Origin: Apostichopus japonicus
Taxonomy: Eukaryota; Echinodermata; Holothuroidea; Aspidochirotida; Stichopodidae
DNA: 64,000 bases
Direction of reading: 5' to 3'
Assembly (NCBI RefSeq): GCF_037975245.1
Contig: NC_092572.1
Location: 13,830,269 to 13,894,268 of the forward strand
Both the position numbers and the translations under genes were made by a program. Positions 20,979 through 33,622 of this stretch are shown piece after piece. Under the pieces are notes generated by a model. The model was given only the letters and a program-made list of their open reading frames with translations, did no database searches and had not been told where the DNA came from. The stretch's first letter is position 1; every line of letters begins with the position of its first letter.

Positions 20979-23900
20979 TCAGGGTAACAGGTGACTACCT
21001 CGACAAGTAGCACTAAACTTCTTGTACAGTTTATGAAATTTATCCAATTTGATGTAGGCTCTCCTGCCCCTATTTATTGCCTCTGTGATCAGTTGAGCTT
21101 CTCTTAGACTGGTAGCGATACATGTGACTTTCCTGGCTGACATGGAAGTCCGTTTGATCCTCTGTAATACAAGTAAAAAGAGACTGACATTAAATATCTC
21201 TAGCCCGACTGTTCAGTGGTCGTCTGCTATCACACAAGTTGTATAGAGCAGCATACAATACTCTGAGCAACATGTGATGCTGGCAGGAAGAAATCTTTAA
21301 GGTCCACCACCTATTGGTGAAGTTTGCCAGCTAACAAGTATAATGAACCCACTGTAACTGTTATGATACGTTTGTTCATTGTGATTGTAGTTCCAGCACC
21401 CTTACATATACCTAAGGCAATATATGAATGTCACACCTAATAGCTATGCAAGGATAATAGATACGTGTACATAGGTCTCTGAACAGAGGCATAGCATTTG
21501 GGGGGTTCAAGATGTTCATTGAACCTTGTCCCCAATGTCAAGGCAACTTCCCCCTGCCCCCTCCCAAGAAAAAAGAAAGTTGGTTAAATTTTTTGAAGAA
21601 ACAGATCACATCTGAAGTTCATGTTTTTGCATGAATAATTACATTGGTAAAGAACATTATGCCATAGATGCCTTAGTCTGCTCTATTTCATGAACAAATG
21701 ATTTTCTAAAGTCTGACAAATTAACTGTCCAGTTCAATTGATACCATACCCATTACCGTGCCTCTTCTCAACTGTAACATCTATACAGCTTCCGTCAATT
21801 GCAGTTTAGATGAAGTAATTGGTCAAGGAACCCGGGTCTTACCCTTGAACCGAGATCTCTGAAAGCCTAGCTACACCAGTACTGAGTGTGTACCCTGTCT
21901 GGCATTAGCAGTTTTATATATGTTCTTAGCTCCTACAGTTTGTGATGATTACTTATTCATTTTGGCTATGCAAGGAGACATGTTGAGTGTTGATGTTACT
22001 TGCATTAAGCAACAGAGTATTACTTCCTGCCTTTGTGAAACTGCATTATAACACATTAGTTGTCCTATAGCCTACACTACCTTTGTGTTAAAAAATAATT
22101 TGCATTTTGATGATTTCAACTATCATATACACTTCCTACAAAGTTATTTGTCACATACCAAGAGAGACCAAGTTTTGCAAGTCTGAAAATGGAAACACAA
22201 ATGACAATTATACCTTTTAAAATAATTCCTAAATATTATTTTCTTATTAGTTTGAGTAGTTTGTTTATCACAAGGCATCTCAATAACAAAAGGAAAGATG
22301 ATGGTTTGGGTTTTTATTCCCCATGAAATAAGTAAACATACCCTTGTGGGATTAAGACAATGCAGATAATCTTCTCTGATTTGAATGCTTCGCTTCAACT
22401 TCTTCTCATATTTCACCCGTTTTATTTGTTGACTGCAAAACCAGGTAACTTCCATTGCTTCCCCAAGAGGCAGTTGTCTCTTCTTTGCTTTCTGAAATTA
22501 ATATATGATAGATTAATATATGAACCATAGCTAACTGACTGGGATATTGTAAACAAAATTGTAAAGATCTCTTCTTTTCTAAAAAAAAAAACCCAAAATA
22601 AATAAATAAGTAAATACATGGATAGATAGATAAATAAGTATATATATGAACAATAGATAACTGACTGGGAAATTGTTAACAAATTTGAAAAGAGCAAAGG
22701 AATAAACCCTCCCCCCCTCCACACTTCTTTTCAAAAAACACCCCAAATTAAATAAATAGATAGATAGATATTGATTGGTTCCTTATGTCCAAGTTATATT
22801 GAATTGTTTTCCTCTTTTAACGTGAATAGCAGAGTTTCAAACTTTGCCGGGAACATCCTTATTATCAATTCCATCTCTACTGACATACCGGTCATGCTTT
22901 TTCAGGTAGTGGCACAGGTCTAACAAGTTTAGAAAGGACCTAAATATGAAACAATACAAATTCAAACTTACTTTGAATTTCTTTTTCTGAAGAGATGAAA
23001 TGCATCCAAGGTTCGGGATGGAGTAGGGGTGATCTTTGGACACCATCTCTCTCTTGGGCAAATGGACCTTCCTGTCTACACGACTGCCAGCGTCATCACC
23101 AGGTGTCTTACTTGTCATTTGTTTGGTATCGGCTGAGGACACTGGAGGAATGGATGTTTCACTGCTGCCAGTGGGATCTGCACCAGAGGCCGGCTTTTCC
23201 AAGTGACTGGAGATGACCTGCATAACCTTGTCCTGCAAACTCTGAATTGCTCCATTTGTCTTGTTTTGGTTTCCTTTCTGGTGAACTTTCTCTGAAGCAG
23301 GTTCTGACGTTGGCTTGTGAACTGTATCTCCACTTTCAGAAGGTGAGAGACCAGTTTGTGTATTTTGTGAAGGACTGTTCACTGCAGGCATCTTCCGATG
23401 TGAGTTCGTCTGATCGACCGATGAGTGCATGGGTATAAGAGGAGGGGGTGCCGCCTTTGGTAAGTGGTTGGTGGGTGATTGTTCAGTTGGTTGTAAACTC
23501 TGAGGTCCAGCAGGAGGTTTCTGTAAATTCAATGATCCTGTGCCGACTGCTGTCTTGGGAGCTGATCCGAGGATCAGGAGATTGTGAGGTCCATTCTGTG
23601 AATTGCAACTGGGTGCGACAGGTTGGTTAGGAGGCAATACAGATCCATCATTCAAGGTCGTCATACTGTCCGTCACTGGATGGCTAGTAGACACACCAGC
23701 AGCACTGGGTATGTGGGTTAAACTGGGTGCAGCTGGATGGCCGGTAGACACACCCGCAGCACTGGGTATGTGGGTTAAACTGGTAGCAACTGGATGGCTC
23801 GTAGACACACCAGCAGCACTGGGTATGTGGGTTGAACTGGTAGTAACTGGATGGCTCGTAGACACACCAGCAGCACTGGGTATGTGGGTTGAACTGGTAG

Positions 23901-26900
23901 TAACTGGATGGCTCGTAGACACACCAGCAGCACTGGGTATGTGGGTTGAACTGGTAGTAACTGGATGGATCGTAGACACACCAGCAGCACTGGGTATGTG
24001 GGTTGAACTGGTAGTAACTGGATGGCTCGTAGACACACCAGCAGCACTGGGTATGTGGGTTGAACTGGGTGCAGTCGGATAGCCGGTAGGCATACCAGAA
24101 CCACCGTGTGAAGTCAAATTGGATATAACAGGGATGGTAGAGAGAACGTATCTGCTCTCTGCATTCGAGTTGGAGATAACAGGATGGTTGACGGATCCCA
24201 TGGAACCACCAGGTGGGATCAAACTGTGCGTAAGGGAATGTCTAGGAGGCTCAACAGAGCCACAGATCAAATTTGGCATCAGAGTACGAAGGCTTGGGGA
24301 CATAACATGTCCAACGTGTGAGTTCAAACTGGGTGTAACAGGATGGCTAGGAAGTATGATGTAACTGGCAGGCCCGACACCAATGGGAGCTGATAGGGTA
24401 GTCGATCCTGGAATCTGTGCTACACCGACCTGACCATCTTGGCGCTGTAGAGCTGACACAGGAAGTCTTAATATGGTATTGGGATACTGACGAGGGCGCA
24501 TTGGTTGGTTCAGAGACCTCATCACGTTGGCTAAGCTCTGCGGGTCTGCCAAATCTGCAGCATTACCAGCTGTGTTACCGGACGGTGCGAGTCTGCCGTC
24601 CGCGGTCTGCGTTTCTATCTGTGGGATATTTACCACTGTGGAAACACTCTGGCCGCCGACGGCGAGGAATGATCTGCGGGCAGCTTGAAGTTCCTGAGAC
24701 AGATTGCTGGGACCTGGACGAGCTGATGCAGTATTCGATGCTGGATTTGTATTGGCTACGTGTTCCATACTACCATATACCACCGGTCTCCTGAGGTGCC
24801 GAGGAAGGTTGAGATTGTGAAGTCTTTGTTGGTAATTTGCTAGCCGGGATGAGTTGCCCTCTTTCTTCCTGATGGAGGCCGCTATCATGCTATTGATGTG
24901 TCCACAAACCCTACCGGATAGGTACAAATGAGACTGAACATTTAGGATACATTGCGTGGACGCACTACCTCTCGACACTGATCGGACTTGGCGGGCTGCA
25001 TTCAACGAGAAACTCTCTTCTACTGCCTTGGCAAATTTTTTCCTGAGACTTCGGTTTTCTTTGGCATCTGCCATTCCAACAGTTTCCTTGATCTCTGAAG
25101 AAGTCATAATTTTAAGGGGCGAACGTTTGTAACCGTTTGTTCGATGAAATATATCGCTCAGCGTCGGAAACAGCGGTGTCTCTTCAAATTCTGGATTAAA
25201 GTGACCCATTGGAAAACCATATTTCAGATTGCTTTCGTAGTTTCTTCTGGCTGTGGGTGTCATGGGTTTATTATCGATGACGGGTTTTAATTTGAGGTAG
25301 GCGGCTATGGTTGCACCCGTATTACGTAAATGGGAAGGATTATACAAGAAGTTGTAGCATCCATTCTTGAAGATTTCCAATTCCTCCACTGACGCTCTGA
25401 TCAGGGCATCCACTTCTCTCACTTCATCTGGTGTCAGACCTCGGTTGGCGGACATCGAAAATAATGCATCTGGCAAATGCCACGTTGCCTCTTTTCTGGG
25501 TTTTTGTCTTGACTTTACTACAGTAGGTCTTGTACACACCTTTTTAGGAACAGTGCCAGTGTTTATCATTTCTTGGCATCTATCTTCCGTCCTTTTGGCT
25601 CGATTTAAAGTCGTTTCATTTCCGTGGATACCATGTACCGCACCGGACATCTCAACGGCTCTCGGCTTCCCTTCGACCCTCCTTCTCTCTGTTGAAGGGT
25701 CTGGTCTTTGGTTTGCGCCTCCACTATCGATGGTTTCTTTGCTTTTAACTTCACCGTTCCTGCTTGGTCTCTTACCCTTCGTCTGTGCACTGCTGACGTG
25801 CAGCATTTCTGCTTCGGTCGCAGGTGGTGAGTGAAGAACATTAGTCAGCTGTTCGCGTTGCTTGCTCTCCGTGAGCTTCTGAGACAGAGCTAATCTGTAT
25901 GACGTAGAGACGGAATGGACGCTCAGATTGTGACGTTTCAATGCTCTGGTATCCTGAAAGACTTTCTGGCATTCATTGCAGAATGGAGTAGACAGAGAAG
26001 TGTTGCTTCCATTGACAGGAATGGATATGGAGTTCCTTGGCTCTGTCTCTCCCTCCCTATCTTCACCGACCACTGCTCTCAACTGATTGTAAGTACGGGG
26101 AGTGTGTGTGACGATCATGTGCTCCTCCAGAGTTACATAGCCTGGTATATCCTCCAGACATAACAAACATTTCACCATCGCCCTTGGCACACTTTTACCT
26201 GCCTTATGATCATCTTGTAATGATCGCAAAGCCTGAAATGAGAGGGCCGTGTCAGGAGAACCTAAAATCTTGCCACAGATCATGGAACCCATCTGGCCCT
26301 TCTTATAGCACTTGACTTTTCCCAAAATCTGTGCACGAACCGTCGACGGAGGCTTAGACAATGCTGTGAGGTCGATGGGTGACTTTCCATCTCTGGTGAA
26401 AGTCAAGGACTGCACTTCGTGCAGATCTTGGTCCTGGTGTTGCTTTAGTGTGTGGGTCTTTGCAATCGTTTTGGTTTTGAATCTCTTTGGACAAAACGGG
26501 CAAATGAACTGGTGGTTTTTCAAGTTGTGAACGAATCTATAACAGTTGGAAACGAAATCGACCTGACAAGCCTTGCATGTCAGAGTACCTGGAGGCCGTG
26601 GTAGATTATGCTGTAGCAACACCTGGAGAGATGGGATACAGGCAGCACATGTCATACACATGCAACTGCAGGCTTCGTATCCTATCCATACTTCGATGGG
26701 TGCCGGGAACCACTCGATCTGTGTCAACCTTTTCCTAGGTTTACCCTGTGATACTGACACATCTGAACTTCCCATTTCACAGTTCTGTGATACAACGTCT
26801 GGGCTTGGCAGAGGACTAACCTGTGGTATAACGCTTTTGCATTCTACACTCGGATGGGAGGAGCGATGGCTTTGTCTGCAAAGTGCGCTCGGATTTACTT

Positions 26901-27537
26901 GGTCAGAGTTCTGCTCTCGTTCTTGGTGGTTGCCTCTCCTTTCGTTGCGCCGACCATCTCTCTCCCCGTTTGCAGATTCTTGACTTTGGTTGACAACAGT
27001 TGCCCTGTCATTGCACTTGTGCGTTATGAGAACGGTCGGGTCGATAAATCCTACCTTGCATTTCTTGCAAACGCTATGAATGAGCCGTGGACTTTTCACC
27101 GCCCTGACTTTGCGGAGCTTCGAAACTGCTTTCCTCTTCGAGGCAACCTCTGGTGACTCTTGCTTGACCTGTTGAACCTGCTTTGGTTGGTTCTCTCTCC
27201 CTTCCGACGGGAGAGGCGTCCGCAGATTAGACTCACAGGTCACTTCCGAGACGTCTTTTGTAGCGATCGTTTTGAGAACATCTTCAGCTGAGTACTTTGA
27301 ATTTAGTGCCACTTCTTCTTTCTGCCCATAGCCTACATTTATGATGTCACCGAGTTTCTTAAGGTCAAAGAGTTTCAGTCGGAGTGACTTTCTCGGTCCA
27401 CTGTCGGCTTTGGACTTGACTTCATCTGGACCACGTTTCTTCCCTCTCGTCGGTGAAGGACTCGTGCTCGAAGAAAGCACGGACCTGCGTCTAGGGGACC
27501 ATCGCTGGGAGTTTTCAGATCCAGTATTCCAAGACAT
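20979..27537 (-). CDS. Large C2H2 zinc-finger protein, about 1632 residues, with a coding minisatellite
   Basis: Exons 27537-22972, 22491-22342 and 21161-20979, all GT/AG and phase 0. The first alone encodes 1522 residues. The N-terminus is basic and Ser-rich. Zinc-finger-like pairs: C157/C160 with H173; C297/C300-like and C321/C324 with H337; C346/C349 with H362/H367; C457/C460 with H473/H478; C520/C523 with H536/H541. Residues about 700-960 are a compact, non-repetitive, probably folded region that I cannot assign (for example NGCYNFLYNPSHLRNTGATI). Then come a Ser/Pro/His-rich low-complexity region and about seven 19-residue repeats of the IPSAAGVSTSHPV type (residues about 1150-1290). The basic C-terminus is encoded by exons 2-3 and ends shortly after KFHKLYKKFSATC. 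A nuclear DNA- or RNA-binding role is inferred. No family name can be given. Exon 3's end could instead be a splice donor at CGAG/GTAGTC. Confidence 0.85.
23672..24084. repeat. 57-bp minisatellite inside the zinc-finger coding exon
   Basis: About seven units, each exactly 57 bp, so the frame is kept (19 codons each). Central units from about 23776 to 24055 are almost identical, including at synonymous sites, differing at single bases (for example GGCTCG versus GGATCG). The minus strand encodes IPSAAGVSTSHPVTTSSTH-like units. Confidence 0.95.
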
Positions 27538-27544
27538 AGTTTAG

Positions 27545-30500
27545 AATCTTTAAAAGAAAAGACAAACATAACCGTGACAGTGTATGTAGAGGAAGTCTTG
27601 TTTGGACAGTTAAAGTTACCTTAATGATAAATCCACCTACTAACATGCACTTCAAAAGTACGTGCCAAAAACGGTGACTGAAAAGCATGATTTTTGGCCC
27701 ACTGCTTTAAACAAACCAAACATTTTGAAGTATTTTAAATAGTTCAGCCAAGGGGAAAGATTTGATATTACAGGCAGGTCTTTGGAAATGACAAAGAAAG
27801 ACAAGAAATATCTGTCTGTGTTCTTCACACAATGTCTTCAAACTTATGGGAAACCTCAGGGTATCCCTTTATCTAGGTGCAGAAATCAACTCTGCTAGAT
27901 TTTAACCACCATTGTTTGATAAAAAGTTACTCTTTTGCAGATCATTAACCAACAATCAAGTACAACCTCCTTGTCTAGTTTATACTTTCTTTTGATCACT
28001 CACAGTAACATTTACCTTTTTGTGGTTCTGGTAGAATATTGTAGAAAGTGTTGTCAATTCCGTAGCAAATGTTGAATGGGTATGACCGCTTGAATTTTGT
28101 GAACAATTCCGTATGAATTTGTGCCAAGTGCATTTTTATCAACAAAAAAATGCTTTCGTAGGAGTGCCTCAAGTCAACACAGGAGTTAAACAATCACAGT
28201 TCTGTATGAGTGTGCTGATTTCTGTCATTCTCAGGTTTTTTTTTTTATTATTACGAATAGAACACAAAACTGAACTGCTCCTTGCCCATAGCGCAAAATG
28301 TTGAGCTGAAATTTCCACCTAAATTCACCTTTATTATATACTTCAAAATGGCCACATTCTGAGTAGTCCACTTATTAACATTGATGAATGACTTACTAGA
28401 TACTCAGACAATGTTCATTGACCAGGGTTACAGAACTAATAACTGCCAATCTGGCTTTAATAATCAGCCAAAACACTTAAAATTAATATTTTGTAGAGCA
28501 GATGTAGCATAAATTTGGTTGTAACCAAACATTCCTGATGATGTACCATAGTCTTGCCATTTCAACATTGTGTGGATACATTGGGAGTAGGTGGTACAGG
28601 TTAATGCATTGCATCCTTTTTTTTAACTTTGCCAAAGCAACTTCAACTGTGTTAAAAACACCACCAGATGACATAGGTCTAGCAACAACACTGTGCTACT
28701 GTACTTAATAGGCTAGTCTTTGCCATGTATGAACCTGCCAAATTTACTTCTGAAAGTTTTCATGGCAATGAAAAAATTGCGAATCCCGGGCTGCCAAGTC
28801 ACCAAAGCCTAAGTACTGTCCATTGTGCCCACCACTCTTGATCTTCCAAACATTAGATCTAACAGTTAGGCCTAGCGCACTGCTAACAGTCACACCCAGC
28901 TAACTGTGAACACTGTTTACCAGTAAATTCTGACTGTTACCTCAACTGTGTACTGTGAAATGTACCCTGCCATATCTAGTACCAAGATACTGTAAGGCTA
29001 CTGTAAGTCAAATGATATTTTGCGCAGTCCTAACACCACCTGCATCACAGGCGACTCCAACGTTGGTCAAGCAATATAAAAGCTAATGATAGACTAACCC
29101 AGCACACAAATTTCCAGCTGGAACTTCAGGATAAAAGCTTACTTTGTTCATTGATAATATAAATGATATATATAGCAGTGGGTTTTCCTTTTACAGCTCA
29201 ACAAAGTATTGTTGTTCTCAAATTGTTTTGAGAATATTTAGTATTTAAATGAATGAATTAATGTTGGTGAGAGATTTTTACATAATGACAGGCCTACGGG
29301 CCTAGTAAAGTGCTCTTTATACTCAAGAGCTACATTAATAAATTTCGCATCTAGGCCTAGGCTAAATTAGCAGTATACATGTAGGTACATGGTGAATGGA
29401 AATAGACATTGCTGTGACTTTGCCACAAATAGATGCCATTTGGAGTTTTTGCTTCCATGGTTTAGAAATCTAATATATTTTGACATTTTTGTGATGAAAT
29501 CTTTCTTTTGTTGTAACTGTGATTTCTTTCTGAAAAGCATTTAACAACAGTAGTGTATAATGGTACATTCCATCAGCATCATCCCCATACTTCTTGCAAC
29601 TACTGTCATGTAAAATTCATCTTGTGTGACTTAACGATTGGTTTTTGTTTGTTTAGAGAAATTGGTCATCTAAAATTGGATTTGATGTGTCACAGCTTAC
29701 ATCACTTGTCATGTTTCTTTATTTAGATAATTATGAGTTCTTTGAGCAACCAAGTAGAACACAGTCGACGTTGAGTGTAACATCTTATTATATTTTATTG
29801 CATAACATAGTCATACTGTGCAGGACAGATATAGAACGAGATGTCCAAGAGTACATGTTGACAGATGCAGAGACAGGGTGAACAAGGACGAGCAGACGGC
29901 ATGCTTTAACTTATATATCAATATGCAAATGCACCCAATAACATACAGGTGTAGATTCTACAAAAATGTAGTGCAATGTTTGCACACAGGTTATCTATTC
30001 TAATGCATATTAAATAACATTACATCACTTTAATCACAAGAGTCGTTTTAGGCACTTGATCACCAGCTATATAGTTTTGCAGTTTTTACCTTAAAAATCA
30101 GACTGTAAGTTTGCTATTTTTTGTTACTTTTGTTTAAAGCAGCTTTTTGCATTTTGTCGCCGTTTTCCCACCCTTTTGATATGTTTATCAAGTTTTTTTA
30201 AACATGTATTCATCACAAAAAGGAAACTAAGATATTAGCTAAGTTTTTTTCCTGCAGAGCATTAATTTGCGAGTAATTAAGGACTTCTGCAGATACAGTC
30301 ATGAGCAGAGGGTCTTCTGACAAATTCCTCATTTAAAATTAATCGCATGCAGTTCCCCGAATCCACTAATTTGAATTCAATCAGTGAATAGCTGACATGT
30401 TTATTTATGAGCCGTTGCTTAAAATAGATTCATTCCCAGCATTCCGAGAAGTTTAGTCCGTCATACACAACGTACACAAATAAAGCATGGTGTTGTAGTA

Positions 30501-31959
30501 CGTATTGGTGTACTGGGTTGCATGCGACGCCGGAAAAGTGAAAATTATTCACCTCATTATTCAATGACATTCATAGAATTTACATTTTCATATTTTGGGT
30601 GTGGTTTATTGCTATGCTAACGGAAAATATCTTTGAAGTATTATGTATGTCGTTATGGCATCGTGGGGTCAATGAGGTTGAGAAAATCATAGAAAAGGAT
30701 GCAAAAAGCTGCTTTAAATTCGGAGTTTGATCAAAATTTCATGAAATGTTATATTCTTGCACGTCTCTATTTCCTTTGTAGGATTGTACCATTTGTTTTT
30801 TAGGGATATTTTATTCCTAGTCTATGATGAAACACCTGACTATTGCAATTGTGTTTAGCTCTCTTACCAAAATGAATTTAAATTACATTCAGTTGGTAAC
30901 AGATGTGAAGAGTTGTTCTCCACTTAATTTGAGAACAACAAACAATTGTGTTGCTGTACAAATACCCCTAATAACAAATGGAACAATCCATCCAGAGAAA
31001 TAAGACTAAGAAATTTGATTCCATTTATATTGTTTGTTAGTAAGTATATTTATTCCTGATTTTCTGAGATTTTGACCAAAATTATTGGCAATTTGAGTTC
31101 TTGTACACTTGTGATACCTTCTCTGCAATGGTACCTTTCTAATTCTACTAGGCCTAGGCCTATTTCTAGTTTGTAAGTTTGATAGCAACTTTTGATGAAA
31201 TTTTGCTCCCATTTCTTTTCAGTGTAAATATTGTGTGACATGTATGACATTTGAAGCAACTGTAAATTTGTCATGGGAGTCTAACAACCCCAACATTAGA
31301 TACAATGTGCGTATACTAAGGTCTAGGCTAGCCTGATAAGTACCTAAGTAGCACTGATAAAGCCTACTGTAGGCTAGGCCTATAAGTATGACTCTATATG
31401 AGAGTAGTAGTAGTATGTTCGTAAGTACAATGCTGTATGCGTTCAGTCAGTACTTAACTTACAAAGCTAGGCCTAGGCCTAGCACTACGAAATTTATTAT
31501 TAGTAGCAAATCAAATATTGACTCAAAAATAATGTTTTGCCACTTTACCACATGACAGTCATCGATGAATTGTATCATTATCGCTTTAAACATATAGTTT
31601 TATGGGTGACCCTTATGGAAGCTGAACCGTATTCACTATAGCCTGGGGTATAGGCCCATGTCTTATTCAGATAATCCCGCTTGAGAAGCGCTTTGTGGAT
31701 ACGGTAATTTCGTTGACGTCTTTGTCACAACTTCACAGTTTAATGTTGCATACTGCCATCTAATCAAGTTTCTATCTTATATACAGTGATGTGCACGTGC
31801 AGAAGCCACTGTGATTCGAATCCCGTTCTGCTCGGGAGCAGTCACAGAACCTAGTCAACATATCTTCTATTTTTCAACAGACTAATAAAGAACTTTAATG
31901 GAACTAACTATTACTTTGAGTTAATCGAGTATTACCCCTCCATTCTAAAAAAGTTACAT
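27545..31959. other. Gene-poor region, no supported gene
   Basis: No exon chain could be supported. AGGCCTA / TAGGCCTA words recur (29280-29360, 31150-31165, 31375-31395, 31465-31482). A possible short exon near 29823-29881 (DIERDVQEYMLTD) has an AG in front and a weak GT after it but no partner. Confidence 0.5.
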
Positions 31960-31984
31960 TATGTTCCCCTCCTAGGGCAACCGC

Positions 31985-32120
31985 AGTGCTGCCAAGTCAC
32001 CCGCTTTGGGCGGGTGTCACCCGCATTTTCGGGTCGTCTCCCGCTCACCCGCCCACCTGTCCGAATCTCCCGCATTTTCCAAAAAACTCCCGCATTTTTT
32101 AAGAATCTCCCGCATTGTAG
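31985..32120. repeat. Cluster of CCCGCATTTT-type short repeats
   Basis: CACCCGCATTTT, CTCCCGCATTTT (twice) and CTCCCGCATTG lie within about 130 bp with intervening CACCCGC / GCGGGTG segments. GC-rich island in AT-rich DNA. An open stretch follows at about 32180-32400 without recognisable domain. Confidence 0.5.
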
Positions 32121-32404
32121 GCCCACAGAGTTTTCCTGTGAAAGTGTATCATTGCTAGCGTGAAATTCATTTCATCACACCAAAATGCGAATTATCTCAG
32201 AACCGCCAGGATCGGAAATTACTCAAAGCCGATCGTGCTAAATATGCCCGGCTGGAAGCAACGTTACCTATACGATTCGTGAAAAATAATACCGTTACGA
32301 CACACGTGAACGCTACAGCGTCCGCAAAATTTCAGAGATTTTTTTTATTTCAAGATATTTTTTCCTCTGGAATGAAAAAAAATAGACACAATACAAATAT
32401 GGAG

Positions 32405-32525
32405 ACAGTATAGATTCAGCTTAGATGACCCGGGAAGTGATGTTTCCGGCCATATGAGGGGCCGTAAGATCCCAAAATTTTCTTGTACGCTTCGCGCCAA
32501 CTCATGGTGGCGCTCCGCTTAGATG
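32405..32525 (-). repeat. Dispersed 'GGAGCGCCACCAT' module, copy 1
   Basis: Reverse complement carries AAGCGGAGCGCCACCATGAG, then TTGGCGCGAAGCGTACAAGA, then CCGGAAACATCACTTCCCGG. The same order of blocks appears at 48445-48545, 50880-51000 (minus), 60300-60405 and 61530-61625. Probably the internal part of a non-autonomous DNA transposon family. Confidence 0.75.
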
Positions 32526-32599
32526 GTGTACGTAACCAACAGCACCAGACAATTTTCACCCGCCTAAAAAACAACTGACCTTCGCATCTCTGCAACCGT

Positions 32600-32695
32600 C
32601 ATGCACACCTGACGATGAGTCAATGGCAGTCTCGATGCAAGGGGATGCAGGTTGAGGGCTGATCAGTCGGTTCGTTGTTTTGGTATTGGTTCTTT
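32600..32695 (+). repeat. Second copy of the repeat tail found fused to U2 at 19.6 kb
   Basis: Matches minus-strand 19719-19608: GCACACCTGACGATGA, CTCGATGCAAGGGGA, GCTGATCAGTCG, ending TTGGTATTGGTTCTTT. No U2 head precedes it here, so the tail moves independently of U2 sequence. Confidence 0.7.
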
Positions 32696-33364
32696 TTACT
32701 CACCGTTTTTGTTAACTTACTTCATAAATTACTTTTCAAGTTTCAGAATATCTTAAATGTGTCACGTGACAACATAGGCTGCGCTATTCTCTAGCTACTC
32801 GGGAGTGATCGAAGAAAGCAGTATGTTTTGTTTGTGTGTACATGACGTAACATTGACAAGAAAAAATCATAGGATGCATGATTCGTCGAAATCGAGCTAA
32901 AATATAGAATTGTGGTTAATTTGCATGTGTTGAGGTGAAAGTTCTTTTCTAATCATGTATAGCCTATATAGCTTCAGATTTTGTCAAACAACTAAACCAG
33001 CAATGTAATATTTGGTGTACGTTTTACTGCGAGTGGGACGAGGGAGCGAATGGACCTCTATATAATGGCAAAGGAAGTTCGAAGACTATAGTGCGTGGCA
33101 GCAAACCGCCGGGTCACCGGCATTTCACGAAGTAGTTATGTAGATGTTACAGTGGTTTCATTCCGACCTGCTTATGCCATGGAACTACTTCGTAAGTAAA
33201 TCAGTAAGAAGAGGAATTAATTTTCATAAATTTCAATCGACTTTTAATTATCATTAATAGTAAATTAGCGAGGGGACGAGGGAGCGAGTATATGTTTCGC
33301 CGTCCATCGTCAGAAGATAATACACAAACTTTTTATTAATTCTTAAAAATATTAATACTTAAAA

Positions 33365-33622
33365 ATGATGGGAACAATATGAATATTTGTGAGGTACGAA
33401 GTAGACCAATTGTAACTTGTTTTCTAGCCACGCCCATCGTCTCTATCAGGCACAACGGATATGAACATGTCAAAGAGAGATACACATTGTCGAGGGTACC
33501 GTCGAGACATTACAGTGTTTTGTGCAGGACGCAATCCCCCTCTACAACAGTGGTATGATCTCTAAATGGTATCGACCAGAAACGAGAACTGTTTAATTCG
33601 TCGTCGAATGCTGTTTATAATC
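33365..33622 (+). pseudogene. Broken duplicate of the second-Ig exon of the downstream receptor
   Basis: Over 90% identical by eye to 36482-36740, including about 60 bp of the preceding intron and the TTTCTAG acceptor. It carries an inserted AG (AAAGAGAGATACAC against AAAGAGATACAC) that shifts the frame, a rearranged CAATCCCCCTCTACAAC, and TGATCT for TGGTCT. Identity stops at TTTATAAT, mid-exon, so there is no donor. It lies 1.2 kb upstream of the receptor's first coding exon. Decayed partial segmental copy. Confidence 0.88.

Noticed and set aside
23672-24084. CRISPR-like regular array
   Set aside because: The 57-bp units are contiguous with no unique spacers and encode a 19-residue protein repeat.
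29823-29881. Possible exon encoding DIERDVQEYMLTDAETG
   Set aside because: Acceptor plausible, but no partner exon with matching phase and no family.
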